Assembly (NCBI GenBank): GCA_003150315.1 | Contig: QAML01000036.1 | Location: 1 to 64,000 of the forward strand | DNA from: Prevotellaceae bacterium | GTDB taxonomy: Bacteria; Bacteroidota; Bacteroidia; Bacteroidales; Bacteroidaceae | Length of the DNA stretch: 64,000 bases | Direction: 5' to 3' | Shown here: positions 62,739 to 64,000 of the stretch, piece after piece | Position numbering within the stretch: position 1 is the first letter of the stretch | Layout of the letters: every line of letters begins with the position of its first letter | Translations under genes and position numbers: made by a program | Notes under the pieces: generated by a model | What the model saw: the letters and a program-made list of their open reading frames with translations, nothing else | What the model was told of the DNA's origin: nothing | Databases searched by the model: none

Positions 62739-63830
62739 TTACTTTAATAGTTTTTTCAACAAGGGATATAGTTCGTCTGCCATCTTCTGATGTTGTTTGT
62801 AACTCGGGTGCCAGCACGCGCCATAACCCCAATCGCCTTTCTGTGGTGAGAAATCGAGGCGGTAAATCTTGTTGTCGCCCACTTTCTTAAAATCATCTGC
62901 AATACGGTCAAGCGTTTTTTTCTGAAGTTCATTGGTTTCGCCCTGAAGCATACTGCCGGTGAGCAAAACTATGGGCACATCGCGATAATGACTGCGGACC
63001 ATGGACAGAAAATCGCGGTAAGCTTTTTCGTAAAGTTCCACTTTGTAGCCCGGACCCGAGAAATCGTTTGTACCGAGATTTATGCAAACAACCTCGGGAA
63101 TGAAACGCGAGAAATCCCACCTCTCGGAATGGTCATTATATATTGTATAAGGAAATTCCGCAGCCATTACGTCAGCAGAACCTTCGATTGGTCCGCCCGC
63201 ATTTCTGTAAACGCCTATACCGCTACGGGCTATGGCGGTATGAAGTGCATCGAGTTTGTCGCTTACTATGCTGGCGTAGGTGAGATAATGATTCTCGCTT
63301 TCAAACTCAAAGGGATCGTCTTTTCTGAGACTTTCGTTGCCGAAACCGCAAGTTATGGAGTTGCCTATAAACTCTATACGGTGTTTGGGCAGAGCCGGTT
63401 TGAAGAGTTTGCATCCTTCATCGAGGATAAAGCCTCGAAAATCGCCTTTGCGATCCAGTCCTTCTATCACATACATTGCTCTGACGGTGTGTTTTCCCGG
63501 CGAAAGTGCCGTGGCAAGATTGACAATGGAATCCTTGGGAGCGTTGAAGCCCACTTTGAATGCCTTTTTGCCGTCAATGCATACCATGAAATAGCCCGTC
63601 ATGGGCTTGCAAACCATTTTCAGTGATGTTCCGGTAAATCCTGCACGGATTTCGGTGCCGGGATAATTGAACATGGGAGTATCGGGATTACGAAAGCTTA
63701 CGCGACCAACATATACAATGGATTTGTCGGTGGGTTTTATCCACTCGCCATCGGGTGGAAGCGTTACGCTTGCCGTTGTTGTGGCGGCAAAGAGCAATGC
63801 TGCCGCTGCAATAATGTTTCTGAGTTTCAT
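62739..63830 (-). CDS. Exported SGNH-hydrolase (CE2-type carbohydrate esterase)
   Basis: 363 residues with signal peptide MKLRNIIAAAALLFAATTTA. An N-terminal jelly-roll domain (about 35-145: GRVSFRNPDTPMFNYPGTEI, KHTVRAMYVIEGLDRKG) precedes the SGNH hydrolase domain with the nucleophile Ser158 in GNSITCG, Gly/Asn blocks (CINLGTNDF) and the Asp-His pair in DWGYGACWHPS. This two-domain layout is that of CE2 acetylesterases, which remove acetyl groups from plant polysaccharides. Monocistronic. Confidence 0.92.
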   Translation of the reverse strand: MKLRNIIAAAALLFAATTTASVTLPPDGEWIKPTDKSIVYVGRVSFRNPDTPMFNYPGTEIRAGFTGTSLKMVCKPMTGYFMVCIDGKKAFKVGFNAPKDSIVNLATALSPGKHTVRAMYVIEGLDRKGDFRGFILDEGCKLFKPALPKHRIEFIGNSITCGFGNESLRKDDPFEFESENHYLTYASIVSDKLDALHTAIARSGIGVYRNAGGPIEGSADVMAAEFPYTIYNDHSERWDFSRFIPEVVCINLGTNDFSGPGYKVELYEKAYRDFLSMVRSHYRDVPIVLLTGSMLQGETNELQKKTLDRIADDFKKVGDNKIYRLDFSPQKGDWGYGACWHPSYKQHQKMADELYPLLKKLLK

Positions 63831-63862
63831 TTATTCCTGTTTTAATTATTGTCTGTATAGTA

Positions 63863-63870
63863 CAAAGTTA
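63863..63870 (-). promoter_or_regulatory. -7 promoter element of the CE2-type esterase
   Basis: Minus-strand TAACTTTG matches TAnnTTTG, 33 bases before the start codon. Confidence 0.6.
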
Positions 63871-63882
63871 TGCAAAAATCAA

Positions 63883-63912
63883 TTTGCAGGCGGCATAAAA
63901 TGGGTAATTTTG
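63883..63912 (+). promoter_or_regulatory. Promoter of a gene running off the right edge
   Basis: TTTG (63883-63886), an 18-base spacer and TAATTTTG (63905-63912) followed by C. The spacer is slightly short but the -7 element is exact. Confidence 0.55.
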
Positions 63913-63940
63913 CACCGCATTTCGTAAAGGATTTGAAATT

Positions 63941-64000
63941 TTGAACAGAAAAACGTTTATATCATTCGGAACGAAAACGCGCAGGTGCTGCACGGATGCC
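63941..64000 (+). CDS. Possible start of a partial gene
   Basis: A TTG codon 11 bases after AAAGGA begins a frame that stays open to the window end (20 codons, basic, beginning NRKTFISFG). No ATG start is available in the last 60 bases. The gene is suggested mainly by the promoter upstream; product unknown. Confidence 0.3.
   Translation, partial: MNRKTFISFGTKTRRCCTDA

Noticed and set aside
1..64000. tRNA or rRNA genes
   Set aside because: No cloverleaf with a T-arm GTTCGA-type sequence and matching acceptor stem, and no rRNA sequence, was found by reading; a tRNAscan run would settle this.

Overview
The window looks like a chromosomal segment of a Bacteroidales bacterium (Bacteroidota; Prevotellaceae/Muribaculaceae/Bacteroides-like, not resolvable further by eye). 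The reasons are: promoters of the Bacteroidota type (TAnnTTTG at -7, in a few cases with TTTG about 19-20 bases upstream), GH97 enzymes, a GLUG-repeat surface protein, DUF3822 next to rsmD, DUF4834 next to pssA/psd, class I fused fumarase, alpha2 glycyl-tRNA synthetase, many lipoproteins and an OmpA-type porin. No rRNA, tRNA, phage, transposase or CRISPR array was found.

Layout: 0.1-2.1 kb YjbR protein, ferritin and a GT2 glycosyltransferase; 2.3-9.1 kb polynucleotide phosphorylase, ThrA aspartokinase/homoserine dehydrogenase, thioredoxin and a lipoprotein; 9.2-12.6 kb an exported alpha/alpha-barrel protein, DUF3822 and RsmD; 13.1-17.1 kb a tandem pair of GH97 glycosidases; 17.6-23.7 kb GT2, RadC, a NodB-type deacetylase, fumarase, a CPBP protease and a lipoprotein; 24.2-31.1 kb DnaE, RadA and a COG2509 flavoprotein; 31.3-36.0 kb (minus) an M3 peptidase, dCMP deaminase, C-terminal processing protease and 5-formyl-THF cyclo-ligase operon; 36.2-41.4 kb a GHL10 hydrolase, a structured RNA candidate, a lipoprotein and two damaged genes; 41.8-46.5 kb (minus) a nuclease/phosphatase-phosphoesterase fusion, an aldose epimerase, and the phosphatidylethanolamine pair pssA/psd; 46.6-55.7 kb (plus) ferredoxin, GlyS, FKBP, an epimerase plus PAP2 membrane enzyme, then PyrE, SRPBCC, ArgH, a Rieske-like lipoprotein and an SprT-like protein; 56.1-60.5 kb (minus) a clan-A glycosidase and a complete DpnII-type GATC restriction-modification cassette; 60.8-63.8 kb OmpA, DUF3467 and a CE2-type esterase.

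The most striking feature is a dense family of interspersed repeats. Thirteen copies were found by reading, about one per 5 kb, all between genes and on both strands. Each is built from one to three 21-base AT-rich units of alternating orientation that form near-perfect palindromes. On one side lies a conserved stretch containing TGTAAGTTG, and on the other a second hairpin arm containing ACAAGCCATGT. Almost every intergenic gap above 300 bases contains one. The architecture resembles the modular BOX elements of pneumococci, but I cannot match it to a named family. Other points of interest are the structured RNA candidate at 38.3-38.5 kb, the unusual gene order of the restriction-modification cassette, a promoter fused to a truncated GLUG gene, and a frameshifted exported protein.

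Most of the content is housekeeping metabolism, RNA and DNA maintenance and protein quality control. Between these lie exported carbohydrate-active enzymes (two GH97, GHL10, clan A, CE2, NodB, an alpha/alpha-barrel protein), suggesting a glycan-foraging, probably host- or gut-associated, organism.
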